The notes under the pieces were generated by a model. It was not told the origin of the DNA, made no database searches, and saw nothing but the letters and a program-made list of their open reading frames with translations. The position numbers and the translations under genes are program-made. Of a stretch of DNA of 64,000 nucleotides, positions 10,141 to 21,337 are shown piece after piece. Position 1 is the first letter of the stretch, and every line of letters starts with the position of its first letter. Source of the stretch: Buchnera aphidicola (Myzocallis carpini) (GTDB lineage Bacteria; Pseudomonadota; Gammaproteobacteria; Enterobacterales; Enterobacteriaceae); contig NZ_OZ060376.1 in the NCBI RefSeq assembly GCF_964059025.1, forward strand, positions 186,392 through 250,391. Reading direction: 5' to 3'.

Positions 10141-10163
10141 ATCAAATAATCTGTGTGGGCACT
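10141..10163 (+). other. 5' arm of the 16S RNase III processing stem
   Basis: These 23 bases are the exact reverse complement of 11841-11863, so the precursor can close a 23-bp perfect stem around the 16S sequence. The central CTGTGTGGGCACT matches the E. coli 16S leader. RNase III, encoded in this window (rnc), is the expected enzyme. Confidence 0.85.
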
Positions 10164-10263
10164 AAAAATTAAATGCAAATATTCTTTTATTAATTTTCAA
10201 TTTAAGAATATCTTTTTAAAATATTTCCGTTATTACTTTAATTTATGTTAAAGTAGTAGCATT

Positions 10264-11817
<1,554 letters not shown>

Positions 11818-11840
11818 TAATATAGGCATTTTAATTTTAA

Positions 11841-11863
11841 AGTGCCCACACAGATTATTTGAT
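11841..11863 (+). other. 3' arm of the 16S RNase III processing stem
   Basis: Exact reverse complement of the 23 bases at 10141-10163. It lies 24 bases after the mature 16S end and 11 bases before tRNA-Ile, so cleavage would release pre-16S and the tRNA part separately. Confidence 0.85.
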
Positions 11864-11874
11864 AAAATTTTTAT

Positions 11875-11948
<74 letters not shown>

Positions 11949-11958
11949 TTTTCCATCT

Positions 11959-12031
11959 GGGGCTATAGCTCAGCTGGGAGAGCGCCTGCCTTGCACGCAG
12001 GAGGTCAGCGGTTCAATCCCGCTTAGCTCCA
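11959..12031 (+). tRNA. tRNA-Ala (TGC anticodon)
   Basis: 73 bases with acceptor GGGGCTA/TAGCTCC, D-loop GCTCAGCTGGGAGAGC, anticodon TGC at 11992-11994 and T-arm GGTTCAATCCC. It is close to the E. coli rrn spacer tRNA-Ala. CCA is not encoded. It lies ten bases after tRNA-Ile, in the order expected of a 16S-Ile-Ala-23S operon whose 23S part is missing here. Confidence 0.98.
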
Positions 12032-12172
12032 ATATTTATAAAAATACCTATAATATTATAAATTATTATTATTGCAAATATAGTTTCATTTTTTCATTTA
12101 AATCATTTTACCAATATTTTTATAAAATGTTTTTATCTTAAAAAAATGATATAATTAAAATTTATAATATCT

Positions 12173-12904
12173 ATGTTTAATATTCAAAAAAAAAAATCTT
12201 CCAGAATGATTGCTTTAGATATCGAAACAACAGGCATGAATAAGTTGGGTTTAATATTTTCAGGACATCGAGTGATTGAAATTGGTGCTGTTGAAATTAT
12301 TAATAGAAAATTCACCGGAAATGATTTTCACGTATACATTAACCCTAATCGATCCATAGATCCTGAAGCATTTAATATTCATGGAATTTCTGAAACATTC
12401 CTTTCTGACAAACCCAACTTCTCTAAAATTTATGAAAATTTTCTAGAATATATTGAAAATTCTGATATTATTGTGCATAATGCAAATTTTGATATTCAAT
12501 TTTTAGAATACGAAATTCAAATAATAAATCCAAATATCGTTAAAATTTCTAAAATAAATAAGATTATTGATACACTGAATATAGCAAGATCTATTTTTCC
12601 GGGGAAAAAAAATAATTTAAATGCACTATGTGAACGTTATAATATCAATATCTCTCATAGGGATTTACATAATGCAATAATAGATGCGAAACTTTTATCT
12701 GAATTATATTTAAGAATGACCCGAGTTCAAAAAAAAATTAATCTTATACAAGAAAAAATACAACAAACGTCCCATAAAGAATCTTTTTTACAAAAAAATG
12801 ATCTTATAGTCTTGTATGCTTCCGAAAAAGAAAATATCATGCATGCAAAATATTTAAGAAAAATGAAAGAAAATCATTCTTGTTTGTGGATTACGAAAAA
12901 ATAA
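12173..12904 (+). CDS. dnaQ: DNA polymerase III epsilon subunit (proofreading exonuclease)
   Basis: 3'-5' exonuclease that proofreads for the alpha subunit, whose gene starts this window. At 243 residues it is the same length as E. coli. The DEDDh site is intact: ALDIETTG (Asp16, Glu18), HNANFD (Asp107), and His166 with Asp171 in LHNAIIDAK. The C-terminal alpha-binding part ends CLWITKK and is present though diverged. It is followed by tRNA-Asp, the same neighbour as in E. coli (dnaQ-aspV). The divergent rnhA that normally sits beside dnaQ is absent here. Proofreading should be functional despite the strong mutational bias of the genome. Confidence 0.97.
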   Translation: MFNIQKKKSSRMIALDIETTGMNKLGLIFSGHRVIEIGAVEIINRKFTGNDFHVYINPNRSIDPEAFNIHGISETFLSDKPNFSKIYENFLEYIENSDIIVHNANFDIQFLEYEIQIINPNIVKISKINKIIDTLNIARSIFPGKKNNLNALCERYNINISHRDLHNAIIDAKLLSELYLRMTRVQKKINLIQEKIQQTSHKESFLQKNDLIVLYASEKENIMHAKYLRKMKENHSCLWITKK

Positions 12905-12954
12905 AAATTTATCATTCATGATTTTATAAAATTATTTGTTTCAATATGTATTTT

Positions 12955-13028
12955 GGTGCGGTAGTTCAGTTGGTTAGAATACCGGCCTGTCACGCCGGGG
13001 GTCACGGGTTCGAGACCCGTCCGCACCG
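12955..13028 (+). tRNA. tRNA-Asp (GTC anticodon)
   Basis: 74 bases: acceptor GGTGCGG/CCGCACC, discriminator G, D-loop GTTCAGTTGGTTAGAAT, anticodon GTC at 12989-12991 and T-arm GGGTTCGAGACCC. CCA is not encoded. It sits immediately after dnaQ, as aspV does in E. coli. Confidence 0.98.
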
Positions 13029-13031
13029 CAC

Positions 13032-13048
13032 ATATAAATCTTTTATAT
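13032..13048 (+). terminator. Small hairpin after tRNA-Asp
   Basis: ATATAAA/TTTATAT forms a 7-bp A/T stem with a TCT loop, four bases after the tRNA-Asp end. It is weak and lacks a clean T-run, so it could be chance in this base composition. Confidence 0.3.
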
Positions 13049-13178
13049 ATTCTTACCTTCAAATAAAACATTTAATGTAAAATGAAAATATTGAAATTTA
13101 ATAATATTTTTTAGTTGCATTATTTTCTTTTTTATTATATATTTGATATTATTAATCTTATATTTGTTGTGGTACCTT

Positions 13179-13649
13179 ATGTATAAAAAACATATTGTGA
13201 CATGGGATATGTTACAGATTTATACTAAAAAATTAGCTTCTAAAATATATTCAATAAAAAAGTGGAAGGGAATTATTGGAGTAAGTAGAGGTGGACTTAT
13301 TCCTGCAACTTTATTAGCCCGAGAACTAAGTATTAGATATGTCGATACTCTTTGTATATGTAGCTATAACGATTATTATCTTCAAAACATTAAAGTATTA
13401 AAGAAACCTGAATATAGTACAGATGATATATTAATTGTAGATGATTTAGTGGATACCGGAGGAACAGCAAAAATTATTAGAAAAATGTATCCCAGTACAT
13501 ATTTTGTAACGATTTTCGCAAAACCTAAAGAAAAAAGATTAGTTGATAATTATATGATTGATATTCCACAAAACATATGGGTTGAACAGCCATGGGATAT
13601 GACATTATCTTATTCTAAACCTTTAATAAAAGAACCTAAAATTAAATAA
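13179..13649 (+). CDS. gpt: Xanthine-guanine phosphoribosyltransferase
   Basis: Purine salvage enzyme that joins guanine or xanthine to PRPP. The PRPP-binding motif is ILIVDDLVDTGGTA, and KHIVTWDML, VSRGGLIPATLLARE and WVEQPWDM match E. coli Gpt throughout. I start at the ATG at 13179 (156 residues) rather than the upstream in-frame ATT/TTG-type codons, because the E. coli protein (152 residues) begins at the equivalent position. It stands alone between tRNA-Asp and grpE. Together with purB it suggests partial purine metabolism relying on supplied bases. Confidence 0.95.
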   Translation: MYKKHIVTWDMLQIYTKKLASKIYSIKKWKGIIGVSRGGLIPATLLARELSIRYVDTLCICSYNDYYLQNIKVLKKPEYSTDDILIVDDLVDTGGTAKIIRKMYPSTYFVTIFAKPKEKRLVDNYMIDIPQNIWVEQPWDMTLSYSKPLIKEPKIK

Positions 13650-13726
13650 AATAAAGGGTTTTTTATTATAAAATATATTATCTTATATATATTATTAAAA
13701 TAGTTAACGAAATAGTTTGACTTACT

Positions 13727-14191
13727 ATGATCAATAAAATTAAAATAATAAAAAATTTAATATCAGATGAGAAGAAAGAAATATTATTTATTAATAAATT
13801 ATCTGATAAGAACATGGATATTTATTTAAAAAGAATAGAAAAGGATATTTATATTTTTCATAAATATTCTTTATCTAAAATAATATCATCTATTCTTCCT
13901 GATATTGACAATATAGAAAAATCAATAGCGTTATCGAAATTAGACAAAAAATTTCAATTGATTTATATAGAATTAAAAAATATCTTAAAATTGGTAATGA
14001 ATGTATTAAATAAATATCATGTAACTACTATTTATAATACCAATGTTCTTTTAGACCCCAGTATACATCAAGCAATTTCTGTATCGTCTTCTACAACGAT
14101 TCAGAAGAATTATATCATAGAAGTAATGCAAAAGGGATATAAGTTATATAAAAGAGTTTTAAGGCCTGCTATGGTAATAGTATCACAATAA
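13727..14191 (+). CDS. grpE: GrpE nucleotide-exchange factor, N-terminally shortened
   Basis: Co-chaperone that releases ADP from DnaK. The C-terminal half matches GrpE: ILPDIDNIEKS, LDPSIHQAI, and the beta-wing ending VMQKGYKLYKRVLRPAMVIVSQ. It has 154 residues against 197 in E. coli. The acidic, disordered N-terminus and part of the long pairing helix are missing: only about 28 residues precede the position of the E. coli MENLRRR segment. Buchnera genomes often carry two grpE copies, and this smpB-linked one may be the shorter. No sigma-32-like promoter is visible upstream. Confidence 0.88.
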   Translation: MINKIKIIKNLISDEKKEILFINKLSDKNMDIYLKRIEKDIYIFHKYSLSKIISSILPDIDNIEKSIALSKLDKKFQLIYIELKNILKLVMNVLNKYHVTTIYNTNVLLDPSIHQAISVSSSTTIQKNYIIEVMQKGYKLYKRVLRPAMVIVSQ

Positions 14192-14260
14192 AACTATATT
14201 ATTAGTTTTGAATGAAACTATAAGTTATTTTGAAAAATATAAAATGTATTTTTATAAAAC

Positions 14261-14734
14261 ATGAAAAAAAATAAAAAAAAAAGAAATAATATTATTACCA
14301 ATAAAAAGGCATATTACAATTTTTTTATTGAAAAAACTATAGAGTCTGGATTAATTTTACGAGGATGGGAAGTAAAATCGATAAGATTAAAAAAAATAAA
14401 TATTACAAATAGTTATTTATCTTTTAGAAATAACGAAATATATTTAATTGGTATAAATATTGAGCCGTTTTTAAAATCTAATATTTATACCGATTATCAA
14501 AAAAATAGACCCATCAAAGTTTTATTAAATAAAAGAGAAATAAATTTCTTATATGGAAAATTTAAAACCATTGGATATAGTTTAATTGCTACTTCTTTAT
14601 ATTGGAAAGAAGCATGGTGTAAATTAGAAATCGGAATAGCAAAAGGGAAACAAAAAAAAGATAAAAGAACAACTATTAAAAACAGAGAATGGGAAAGAAA
14701 AAAAAGTAAATTATTCAAAAGAATATTAACATAA
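14261..14734 (+). CDS. smpB: SsrA-binding protein SmpB
   Basis: Binds tmRNA and brings it to stalled ribosomes for trans-translation. It has 157 residues against 160 in E. coli. Matching blocks are YNFFIEKTIESGLILRGWEVKS, SLYWKEAWCK, IGIAKGKQ and the basic C-terminal tail. In E. coli the tmRNA gene ssrA follows smpB. Here only 33 bases separate smpB from tadA, so ssrA must be elsewhere or lost. Confidence 0.95.
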   Translation: MKKNKKKRNNIITNKKAYYNFFIEKTIESGLILRGWEVKSIRLKKINITNSYLSFRNNEIYLIGINIEPFLKSNIYTDYQKNRPIKVLLNKREINFLYGKFKTIGYSLIATSLYWKEAWCKLEIGIAKGKQKKDKRTTIKNREWERKKSKLFKRILT

Positions 14735-14767
14735 GTATAAATAATAGTATAATATAATATTGAATAT

Positions 14768-15241
14768 ATGAAAACTACAGATTCTTCTCAAGATATCATA
14801 TGGATGCAACATGCATTATTATTAGCTGAAAAAGCAAAAAGTATTGGAGAAGTACCTGTAGGAGCAGTATTAATTTTTGATAATCGTATTATTAGTACTG
14901 GATTTAATTGTTCAATATCATACCATGATCCAACAGCTCATGCAGAAATCATTGCTTTAAGAAAAGCAAGCAAAATATTAAAAAATTATAGAATACCTAA
15001 TACTACATTATATGTTACCTTAGAACCCTGCCTAATGTGTTTAGGAGCAATTATTAATAGCCGTATTACACGGCTAGTTTTAGGAACTCAACATAAAAAT
15101 AAAAAAGAACAACAATATAGCACAAATAGTATTTTTTTAAGTCTTAAAAAAAAAATAAAAATTAAAGAATTAATATCTGTTAAAAACTGCACTTATCTTA
15201 TAAAATCCTTCTTTAAAAATAAAAGAATCTTAAAAAATTGA
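14768..15241 (+). CDS. tadA: tRNA-specific adenosine deaminase
   Basis: Converts A34 to inosine in the tRNA-Arg(ACG) anticodon, an essential wobble modification. The zinc-deaminase motif is complete: His58-Ala-Glu60 in PTAHAEIIAL, and Pro87-Cys88 plus Cys91 in EPCLMCLGA. It has 157 residues. It converges on acpS with 36 bases between the stops. Confidence 0.95.
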   Translation: MKTTDSSQDIIWMQHALLLAEKAKSIGEVPVGAVLIFDNRIISTGFNCSISYHDPTAHAEIIALRKASKILKNYRIPNTTLYVTLEPCLMCLGAIINSRITRLVLGTQHKNKKEQQYSTNSIFLSLKKKIKIKELISVKNCTYLIKSFFKNKRILKN

Positions 15242-15277
15242 TCTTTTATCTGAAATATTTATTATTTAATATCAAAT

Positions 15278-15655
15278 TTATTCAATAATAACCATTGATA
15301 CAATATATTCTTTTTCATCAGTAGTACTTACATGTATTTTCTTAATATTAGTAATGAAGTATTTATAATGTTTTACATTAATAAATTTTATTTTAGGTTT
15401 TCCAGATTTATTATGTATTAATAAAATATTTTTAAAATTAATTTTATTATTCCAACCTGTACCTAAAGCTTTTAGTACTGCTTCTTTTATTGAAAAAATT
15501 TTTGCCAAAAAATTGATTTTATGATGATGATGTCGAAAATTTAACCATTCTATTTTTGATAAAATTTTTTTTGCAAATTTTACATGAAATTTATTAAATA
15601 TTTTTTTAATTCTTGATATTTTAATAATATCGATTCCGATTCCAATAATTGACAT
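15278..15655 (-). CDS. acpS: Holo-acyl-carrier-protein synthase
   Basis: Transfers phosphopantetheine from CoA to ACP for fatty-acid synthesis. It has 125 residues against 126 in E. coli. It has the GIGIDI start with Asp9 and the FSIKEAVLKALGTG helix with the catalytic glutamate. It lies 16 bases downstream of era; the recO and pdxJ genes that separate them in E. coli are absent. Confidence 0.94.
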   Translation of the reverse strand: MSIIGIGIDIIKISRIKKIFNKFHVKFAKKILSKIEWLNFRHHHHKINFLAKIFSIKEAVLKALGTGWNNKINFKNILLIHNKSGKPKIKFINVKHYKYFITNIKKIHVSTTDEKEYIVSMVIIE

Positions 15656-15671
15656 ATATTTTTAAATATTT

Positions 15672-16523
15672 TTAAATGCTCCTTTGTTGCACTTTTAATT
15701 TTAATATTATTTCTTTTGTGTTAAGAAATTTTTGGATATCTTTTTTTGCTAAAAAAATACAATACTTTATTTTTTTACCTTTACTTCCAATAATAATCTT
15801 TTTGTGTCGAATATTTTTGACAAAAATAGAAGCATATATATTATATACTCCATTTTTGTCAATAAAACATTCTTTTATTTTAATTTTAATTAGATAAGGT
15901 AATTCTTGATTTAAATTATTAAGAAATTTTTCTCTAATAATTTCAGTAATCATAAAATTATTAGAAATATTTGTTTGATCTTGTTTTAAAAATTGATGTG
16001 TATCTTTTGGTATATTTTTTTGAATAATATTAATTAATATGTCTATATTTTCTCCTGTTTGTGCAGATACAGGAACAATTTCCATAAATTGATGTTTTAG
16101 ATTGATTTTTTTGATAAAAGGTAATATTATTTTTTTATTTGTAATACAATCAATTTTATTAATTACTAGTATAATAGGTATAGAATTCTTTGTAATACTA
16201 TTTAATATTTCTTCATCTAATGTAGACCAATGAGTTTTTTCGATTATAAAAAGAATTAATGATAAATATTTTTTGACTTTTAATATATTATTTTTTATAT
16301 ATTGAAATTGTTTGTTGAATTGCATACCTGGTGTATCTATATAAATTAATTGATAATTTTGAATAGTTTGTATACCTAAAATATTTTTTTCAGTTGTCCC
16401 TTTTTTATTCGAAATAATAGATATTTTATTTCCAATAATTTTATTAAAAATACTGGATTTTCCAACATTTGTTTTTCCAAAAATACCAATCTTTCCACAA
16501 TAAGAATAATTATTATTTTTCAT
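15672..16523 (-). CDS. era: GTPase Era
   Basis: Essential GTPase that binds the 16S rRNA 3' end during 30S maturation. It has 283 residues against 301 in E. coli. The P-loop is GKTNVGKSS, with DTPGM (G3) and NKID (G4). The C-terminal KH domain keeps its GxxG loop ([10 protein letters not shown]). Its ATG overlaps the rnc stop by four bases, indicating translational coupling with RNase III, which processes the same rRNA. Confidence 0.96.
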   Translation of the reverse strand: MKNNNYSYCGKIGIFGKTNVGKSSIFNKIIGNKISIISNKKGTTEKNILGIQTIQNYQLIYIDTPGMQFNKQFQYIKNNILKVKKYLSLILFIIEKTHWSTLDEEILNSITKNSIPIILVINKIDCITNKKIILPFIKKINLKHQFMEIVPVSAQTGENIDILINIIQKNIPKDTHQFLKQDQTNISNNFMITEIIREKFLNNLNQELPYLIKIKIKECFIDKNGVYNIYASIFVKNIRHKKIIIGSKGKKIKYCIFLAKKDIQKFLNTKEIILKLKVQQRSI

Positions 16524-17188
16524 TTTATTCCTAATTGTATTAAAACTTGATAAGCAGAATTTTGTTCCGCTTTTCTTCTACTTGTTCCTATACCAATAAA
16601 TTTTATTTCGAGTGCATAGACTTCGCACTGAATTGTAAATAGTTGATTGTGTGTTTCTCCATATATTTGTATTATATGATATTCGGGTAATGGTGAATGT
16701 TTAGCTTGTAAGTATTCTTGTAGTAACGTTTTTGAATCTTTTTGTGTATTTCCTGGGCTGATTTTTTGTAATCTCTTTTGATACCATTTTAGTATTAATT
16801 TTTCTACAGTCAGGATATCACTATCTAAAAAGATACCCCCTATCAATGCTTCCACTGTATTAGCTAAAATAGATTCTCTTTTAAATCCCCCACTTTTTAA
16901 TTCCCCTTGTCCTAATTTTAAATGTTCTCCTAATTGAAATTCATAAGCAATTTTTGCTAATGTATTTCCTTTTACTAATGTTGCCCGCATTCTACTCATA
17001 TCACCTTCATTAATATCTGGAAAAGATTTATATAAAGCATTTGCAATTACAAAACTTAAAATAGAATCACCTAAAAATTCTAATCTCTCATTATGTTTAT
17101 TACTTGCACTGCGATGTGTAAGTGCTTTTTGTAAAATTCCCTTTTTTATAAAAAAATATCCTATTATTTTTTGTAGTTTGTAAATCAC
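16520..17188 (-). CDS. rnc: Ribonuclease III
   Basis: Double-strand RNA endonuclease that cuts precursor rRNA, here predicted to cut the 23-bp stem around 16S. The signature [12 protein letters not shown] (about 33-44) holds the catalytic acidic residues. The C-terminal dsRNA-binding domain ([11 protein letters not shown] ... [13 protein letters not shown]) is complete. It has 222 residues against 226 in E. coli. It lies in the lepA-lepB-rnc-era order of enterics and overlaps era by four bases. Confidence 0.97.
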   Translation of the reverse strand: MIYKLQKIIGYFFIKKGILQKALTHRSASNKHNERLEFLGDSILSFVIANALYKSFPDINEGDMSRMRATLVKGNTLAKIAYEFQLGEHLKLGQGELKSGGFKRESILANTVEALIGGIFLDSDILTVEKLILKWYQKRLQKISPGNTQKDSKTLLQEYLQAKHSPLPEYHIIQIYGETHNQLFTIQCEVYALEIKFIGIGTSRRKAEQNSAYQVLIQLGIK

Positions 17189-17223
17189 AATATAGCTCGT
17201 ATTAATTTAATAGTATTTATGAA

Positions 17224-18192
17224 TTAATGAATTTTTCCAATTCGAGATATGTCAATACCTGTAGGCCATTGGTGTTCTTTTTTTTCTATATGCATCCATA
17301 TATAATTTGCTTTTCCTAGAATATTATTTTCTGTTACAAATCCAAAAGACCTACTATCTATACTATTATCTCTATTATCTCCCATAACAAAACATTGATT
17401 TTTAGGTACTATCCAAGATTGTTTTGGTTGATTGTTTTGATGGAAATATGATTTTATTATGTTTTTTTGGATATTAGAAAGTATAATATTATATTTGTAA
17501 TTATCAATATTTTCTTGATACATATTATGATGTATATCTGACATGGATAATGTTTTTTTTTCTTTAAAAAGATTTTTTATGATTGTAAAAAAATTTATTT
17601 TTTTATTAATATAATTATTTTCTTTTTTTATAAGTTTATCATGTACAGAAATTTTATTATTTTTATTATTTTGAATATTTTGATAATTTTTATATATTGT
17701 GATTTTTTTATTAACATGATCATAAGAAATTTTATCTCCTGCGATTGCTATGACTCTTTTGATATACATTGTATTAAAATCTTTTAATGATCTAAAGATA
17801 ATTACATCGCCTCTTTTAGGATGGTGAAAAGTAATAATTTTATGATTTGTGAATGGATTACTAATACCATATGAATACTTTTGTACTATAATATAATCTC
17901 CGGTAGATAATTCTGGAAACATAGATTGTGAACAAATATAAAATGGTTCATATAAAAAACATCGTATAATAAAAATTAATAATAATATTGGAAATATACC
18001 ACCAATATTTTTTATAAAACATTTATTTTTACATTTTATTGTATTTTTAGTATGATAATTTTTTTTTTGTATTTCAATATTTTTAATAAATCTTGTTTTT
18101 TTTTGATTATATAATTCTATTTTATTCGCAATCCATATAATTCCTGTAGTAAATAATAAAATTGTAAAAACTTTTAAAAACATGCCTTCCAT
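17224..18192 (-). CDS. lepB: Signal peptidase I
   Basis: Membrane serine protease that removes signal peptides from Sec-exported proteins. It has 322 residues against 324 in E. coli. Two N-terminal hydrophobic segments (about 5-22 and 64-80) precede the periplasmic domain. The catalytic Ser90 (SQSMFPE) and Lys145 (YIKRVIAIAGD) fall at the same numbers as in E. coli, and the GDNRDNSIDSR box is present. The start at 18192 is backed by an AAGGA sequence nine bases upstream. Its presence implies that exported substrates still exist. Confidence 0.97.
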   Translation of the reverse strand: MEGMFLKVFTILLFTTGIIWIANKIELYNQKKTRFIKNIEIQKKNYHTKNTIKCKNKCFIKNIGGIFPILLLIFIIRCFLYEPFYICSQSMFPELSTGDYIIVQKYSYGISNPFTNHKIITFHHPKRGDVIIFRSLKDFNTMYIKRVIAIAGDKISYDHVNKKITIYKNYQNIQNNKNNKISVHDKLIKKENNYINKKINFFTIIKNLFKEKKTLSMSDIHHNMYQENIDNYKYNIILSNIQKNIIKSYFHQNNQPKQSWIVPKNQCFVMGDNRDNSIDSRSFGFVTENNILGKANYIWMHIEKKEHQWPTGIDISRIGKIH

Positions 18193-18222
18193 ATTTAAAT
18201 TTCCTTATTTGAAATAATTATA

Positions 18223-20010
18223 TTATTTTTCAGATAATATAGAAAAAAAAGTTTCTTTTGGAATTCTTATGTTACCAATTTTTTTCATTTTTTTTTTACC
18301 ATCTTTTTGTTTTTGTAATAACTTTTTTTTTCTACTAACATCTCCTCCATAACACTTTGATAATACATTTTTTCGTAATTGTTTAATAGTACTACTAGCA
18401 ATAATATTATTTTCTATAGCAGCTTGTATAGAAATATTAAACTGTTGTCTGGGTAGTGAAGATTGAATTTTTTGAATTATCTTTTTTGCTTTATTATATA
18501 TATTATTACGATGTAAGATTAAAGATAAAGCATCTATTTTTTCTGAATTAATTAAAATATTTAAACAAACAACATCAGTTTTTTTAAAATACTGAAAATG
18601 ATATTCTAAAGATGCATAACCACTTGATATAGATTTTAGTTGATCAAAAAAATTTATAATAATTTCGGAAATAGGAATATCATATTTTAATAATACTTGA
18701 TGTGTATGGTAAATAATATCTTTTTGTATTCCTCTTTTTTCTAAACATAATTTAATAATTTTACCAATATATTTAGGTGGAGTTAAAATATTACATAAAG
18801 CAATTGGTTCTCTAAACTCTTTAATTTCATTTAACTTAGGTAGGTTTTCTGGATTATTTAAATGAATTATTTTCTTATTTTTTTTTTCAATTTCATAAAT
18901 TACAGTTGGTGTTGTAGATATTATACTTAAATGATATTCTCTTTCTAGTCTTTCTTGTATAATTTCCATATGTAATAATCCTAAAAATCCACATTTAAAT
19001 CCAAAACCTAAGGAATGAGATTTTTCGGGTTCATATGATAAAGCAGCATCATTCAAACGTAATTTTCCTAGTGCAATTCGAAACATTGGGTATTGTTCAG
19101 TATGAATCGGAAATAATCCTGCAAAAATTTTAGGATGAATTTTTTGAAATCCAGCAATAGTATTTTTTGTAGGATTTTCAAAGGATGTTAATGTATCTCC
19201 TACAGAGAACGCTGTAATATCTTTTATTCCACAGGTAATCCAACCAACTTCTCCAGATATTAATTGTTTTTTATTTTTTTGTTTTGGTGTAAAAATACCT
19301 AATTGATGTATGGTATATTTTTTTTTAGTACTCATTACTTGTATTTGCAAATCTGAATATATTTTTCCATTTTTTATACGAATAAGAGAAATAACTCCTA
19401 AATAATTGTCAAACCAGGAATCAATAATTAAAGCTTGCAGTGCATTACTTACAGAACCTTGTGGAGGAGGTATTTTTTGAATAATAGTTTCTAAAATATC
19501 GGAAATTCCTGTTCCTGTTTTTGCAGAACATTGAATAATATTTTTTGTGGAAAGTCCAATAGTTTCTTGAATTTCTTGTATTACTTTTTCTGGATTTGCA
19601 TTTTTTAAATCCATTTTATTTAAGATGGGTATTACAATTAAATTCATTTTTAATGCCATGTTACAAGTAGCTACAGTTTGTGCTTCTACTCCTTGACACG
19701 CATCAATTACTAATAAAGCTCCTTCACATGCGCTTAAAGAACGTGAAACTTCATATGAAAAATCTACATGTCCTGGAGTATCAATAAAATTTAAATAAAA
19801 TTTTTCATTATTTTTATTAATATATTGAACAGTAACACTTTGTGCTTTAATAGTAATTCCTCTTTCTTTTTCTAAGTCCATAGAATCTAATACTTGATTA
19901 GACATTTCTCTTGTTGTCAATCCTCCACACATTTGAATGAAACGATCCGATAATGTAGATTTTCCGTGATCAATATGTGCTATAATAGAAAAGTTTCTAA
20001 TATTTTTCAT
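18223..20010 (-). CDS. lepA: Elongation factor 4 (LepA)
   Basis: Ribosome-binding GTPase related to EF-G; in E. coli it helps initiation and subunit biogenesis. It has 595 residues against 599 in E. coli. The P-loop is AHIDHGKST, with DTPGHVDF and NKMD. The C-terminal LepA-specific domain ends [16 protein letters not shown]. It heads the lepA-lepB-rnc-era run, and the 175 bases upstream, shared with mnmA, are almost pure A/T. Confidence 0.97.
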   Translation of the reverse strand: MKNIRNFSIIAHIDHGKSTLSDRFIQMCGGLTTREMSNQVLDSMDLEKERGITIKAQSVTVQYINKNNEKFYLNFIDTPGHVDFSYEVSRSLSACEGALLVIDACQGVEAQTVATCNMALKMNLIVIPILNKMDLKNANPEKVIQEIQETIGLSTKNIIQCSAKTGTGISDILETIIQKIPPPQGSVSNALQALIIDSWFDNYLGVISLIRIKNGKIYSDLQIQVMSTKKKYTIHQLGIFTPKQKNKKQLISGEVGWITCGIKDITAFSVGDTLTSFENPTKNTIAGFQKIHPKIFAGLFPIHTEQYPMFRIALGKLRLNDAALSYEPEKSHSLGFGFKCGFLGLLHMEIIQERLEREYHLSIISTTPTVIYEIEKKNKKIIHLNNPENLPKLNEIKEFREPIALCNILTPPKYIGKIIKLCLEKRGIQKDIIYHTHQVLLKYDIPISEIIINFFDQLKSISSGYASLEYHFQYFKKTDVVCLNILINSEKIDALSLILHRNNIYNKAKKIIQKIQSSLPRQQFNISIQAAIENNIIASSTIKQLRKNVLSKCYGGDVSRKKKLLQKQKDGKKKMKKIGNIRIPKETFFSILSEK

Positions 20011-20185
20011 ATTTTATATTTATATGTTATATAATAATTATAATACTATTTTTAATATATACTATATTATCTTTATATAATATTTTTATATATAATAATT
20101 ATTATATACTATCATTAATAAATTTATTATATATAGAAAAATAATTTATTAAAATATTAATATTGATTTTATTATATTGATTAAT

Positions 20186-21304
20186 ATGAATATAAAAAAA
20201 AAAGTTATTGTAGCGATGTCTGGAGGTGTTGATTCTTCAGTATCTGCTTATCTTTTATTAAAGCAAGGATATATAGTAGAAGGAATGTTTATGAAAAATT
20301 GGGAAGAAGATGATAAAAATAATTTTTGTTCTTCTTCTCAAGATTTATCTGATACTCGATTGGTATGTAAGAAGCTTGGAATTATTCTACATGAAGTAAA
20401 TTTTTCTGAAGAATATTGGAATTTGGTTTTTGAAAAATTTTTGTTAGAACATAGAAAAGGTAAAACTCCTAATCCTGATATTCTTTGTAATGAAAAAATT
20501 AAATTTGGTATATTTTTTAATGTAGCGCAAAAAATATTTAAGGCAGATTATATTGCTACAGGACATTATGCACAAGTAAAATATTTTAATAAACAACCAA
20601 TGTTATTACGAGGTTTAGATTCCAATAAAGATCAAAGTTATTTCTTACATCGAATGACCTTGAATAAACTAAGAAAAATTTTATTTCCAGTAGGTCATTT
20701 AAAAAAAAAAACTGTACGTAAAATAGCTCAAAAAATTAATTTACCAAATGCAAATAAAAAAGATTCTGTTGGTATTTGTTTTATTGGTTCTTGTAAGATG
20801 AAAAATTTTTTAAGTCGTTTTATAAAAATTAAAAAAGGTAATATTGTTAATAGTGATGGTTATATTCTTGGTATACATCACGGTTTAGTTAATTATACGA
20901 TTGGACAAAGAAAAGGAATAGGAATTGGTGGTATTTCTGGGAAAAAAAAATTTCCTTGGTATGTAATAGAAAAAAATTTATTCAAAAATACACTAGTTGT
21001 TTGTCAGGGTAATAAAAATATTAAGTTACTTTCTATTGGATTAATTGCTATAGATGTTCATTGGATTAGTATGATGAACATTTCTAATATATTATATTGT
21101 ACTATAAAAACTAGATATCAGCAAAAAGATATTTCTGGTAAAATAATATTAATATCTTTAAATTCTGTAAAAATATTTTTTAATACTCCAATAACTTCTA
21201 TTACTCCAGGTCAATCAGTAGTTTTTTATATGTTAGATATTTGTTTAGGAGGAGGGTTTATTAAACAACCAATATTTTTATCAAAAGATACATATTATAC
21301 ATAA
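20186..21304 (+). CDS. mnmA: tRNA 2-thiouridylase MnmA
   Basis: Adds sulfur to U34 of tRNA-Lys, Glu and Gln. The PP-loop is SGGVDSS at 12-18, with catalytic cysteines Cys101 (PDILCN) and Cys198 (GICFIG). I choose the ATG at 20186 (372 residues, E. coli 368) over an in-frame TTG nine bases earlier, since KKKVIVAMSGG then sits as in E. coli. It is followed by purB after 33 bases. In E. coli hflD lies between them and is missing here. Confidence 0.96.
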   Translation: MNIKKKVIVAMSGGVDSSVSAYLLLKQGYIVEGMFMKNWEEDDKNNFCSSSQDLSDTRLVCKKLGIILHEVNFSEEYWNLVFEKFLLEHRKGKTPNPDILCNEKIKFGIFFNVAQKIFKADYIATGHYAQVKYFNKQPMLLRGLDSNKDQSYFLHRMTLNKLRKILFPVGHLKKKTVRKIAQKINLPNANKKDSVGICFIGSCKMKNFLSRFIKIKKGNIVNSDGYILGIHHGLVNYTIGQRKGIGIGGISGKKKFPWYVIEKNLFKNTLVVCQGNKNIKLLSIGLIAIDVHWISMMNISNILYCTIKTRYQQKDISGKIILISLNSVKIFFNTPITSITPGQSVVFYMLDICLGGGFIKQPIFLSKDTYYT

Positions 21305-21337
21305 TATAGTATATTTTCTCATTTTGGAATTGTATTT

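Larger units (their letters stand above)
9862..10263. promoter_or_regulatory. argS / rrs intergenic region with rRNA promoter and leader
   Basis: 402 bases without a gene, between the divergently transcribed argS and 16S rRNA. The right-hand 190 bases hold the 16S promoter, boxA and the 5' arm of the RNase III stem, listed separately. The left part is A/T-rich and should carry the argS promoter, but I cannot place a convincing one. Confidence 0.7.

Noticed and set aside
14735-14767. tmRNA gene after smpB, as in E. coli
   Set aside because: Only 33 bases lie between smpB and tadA, too short for tmRNA.
20011-20185. A possible replication-origin-like A/T island between lepA and mnmA
   Set aside because: It is A/T-rich like other spacers, with no DnaA-box pattern or neighbouring origin genes.
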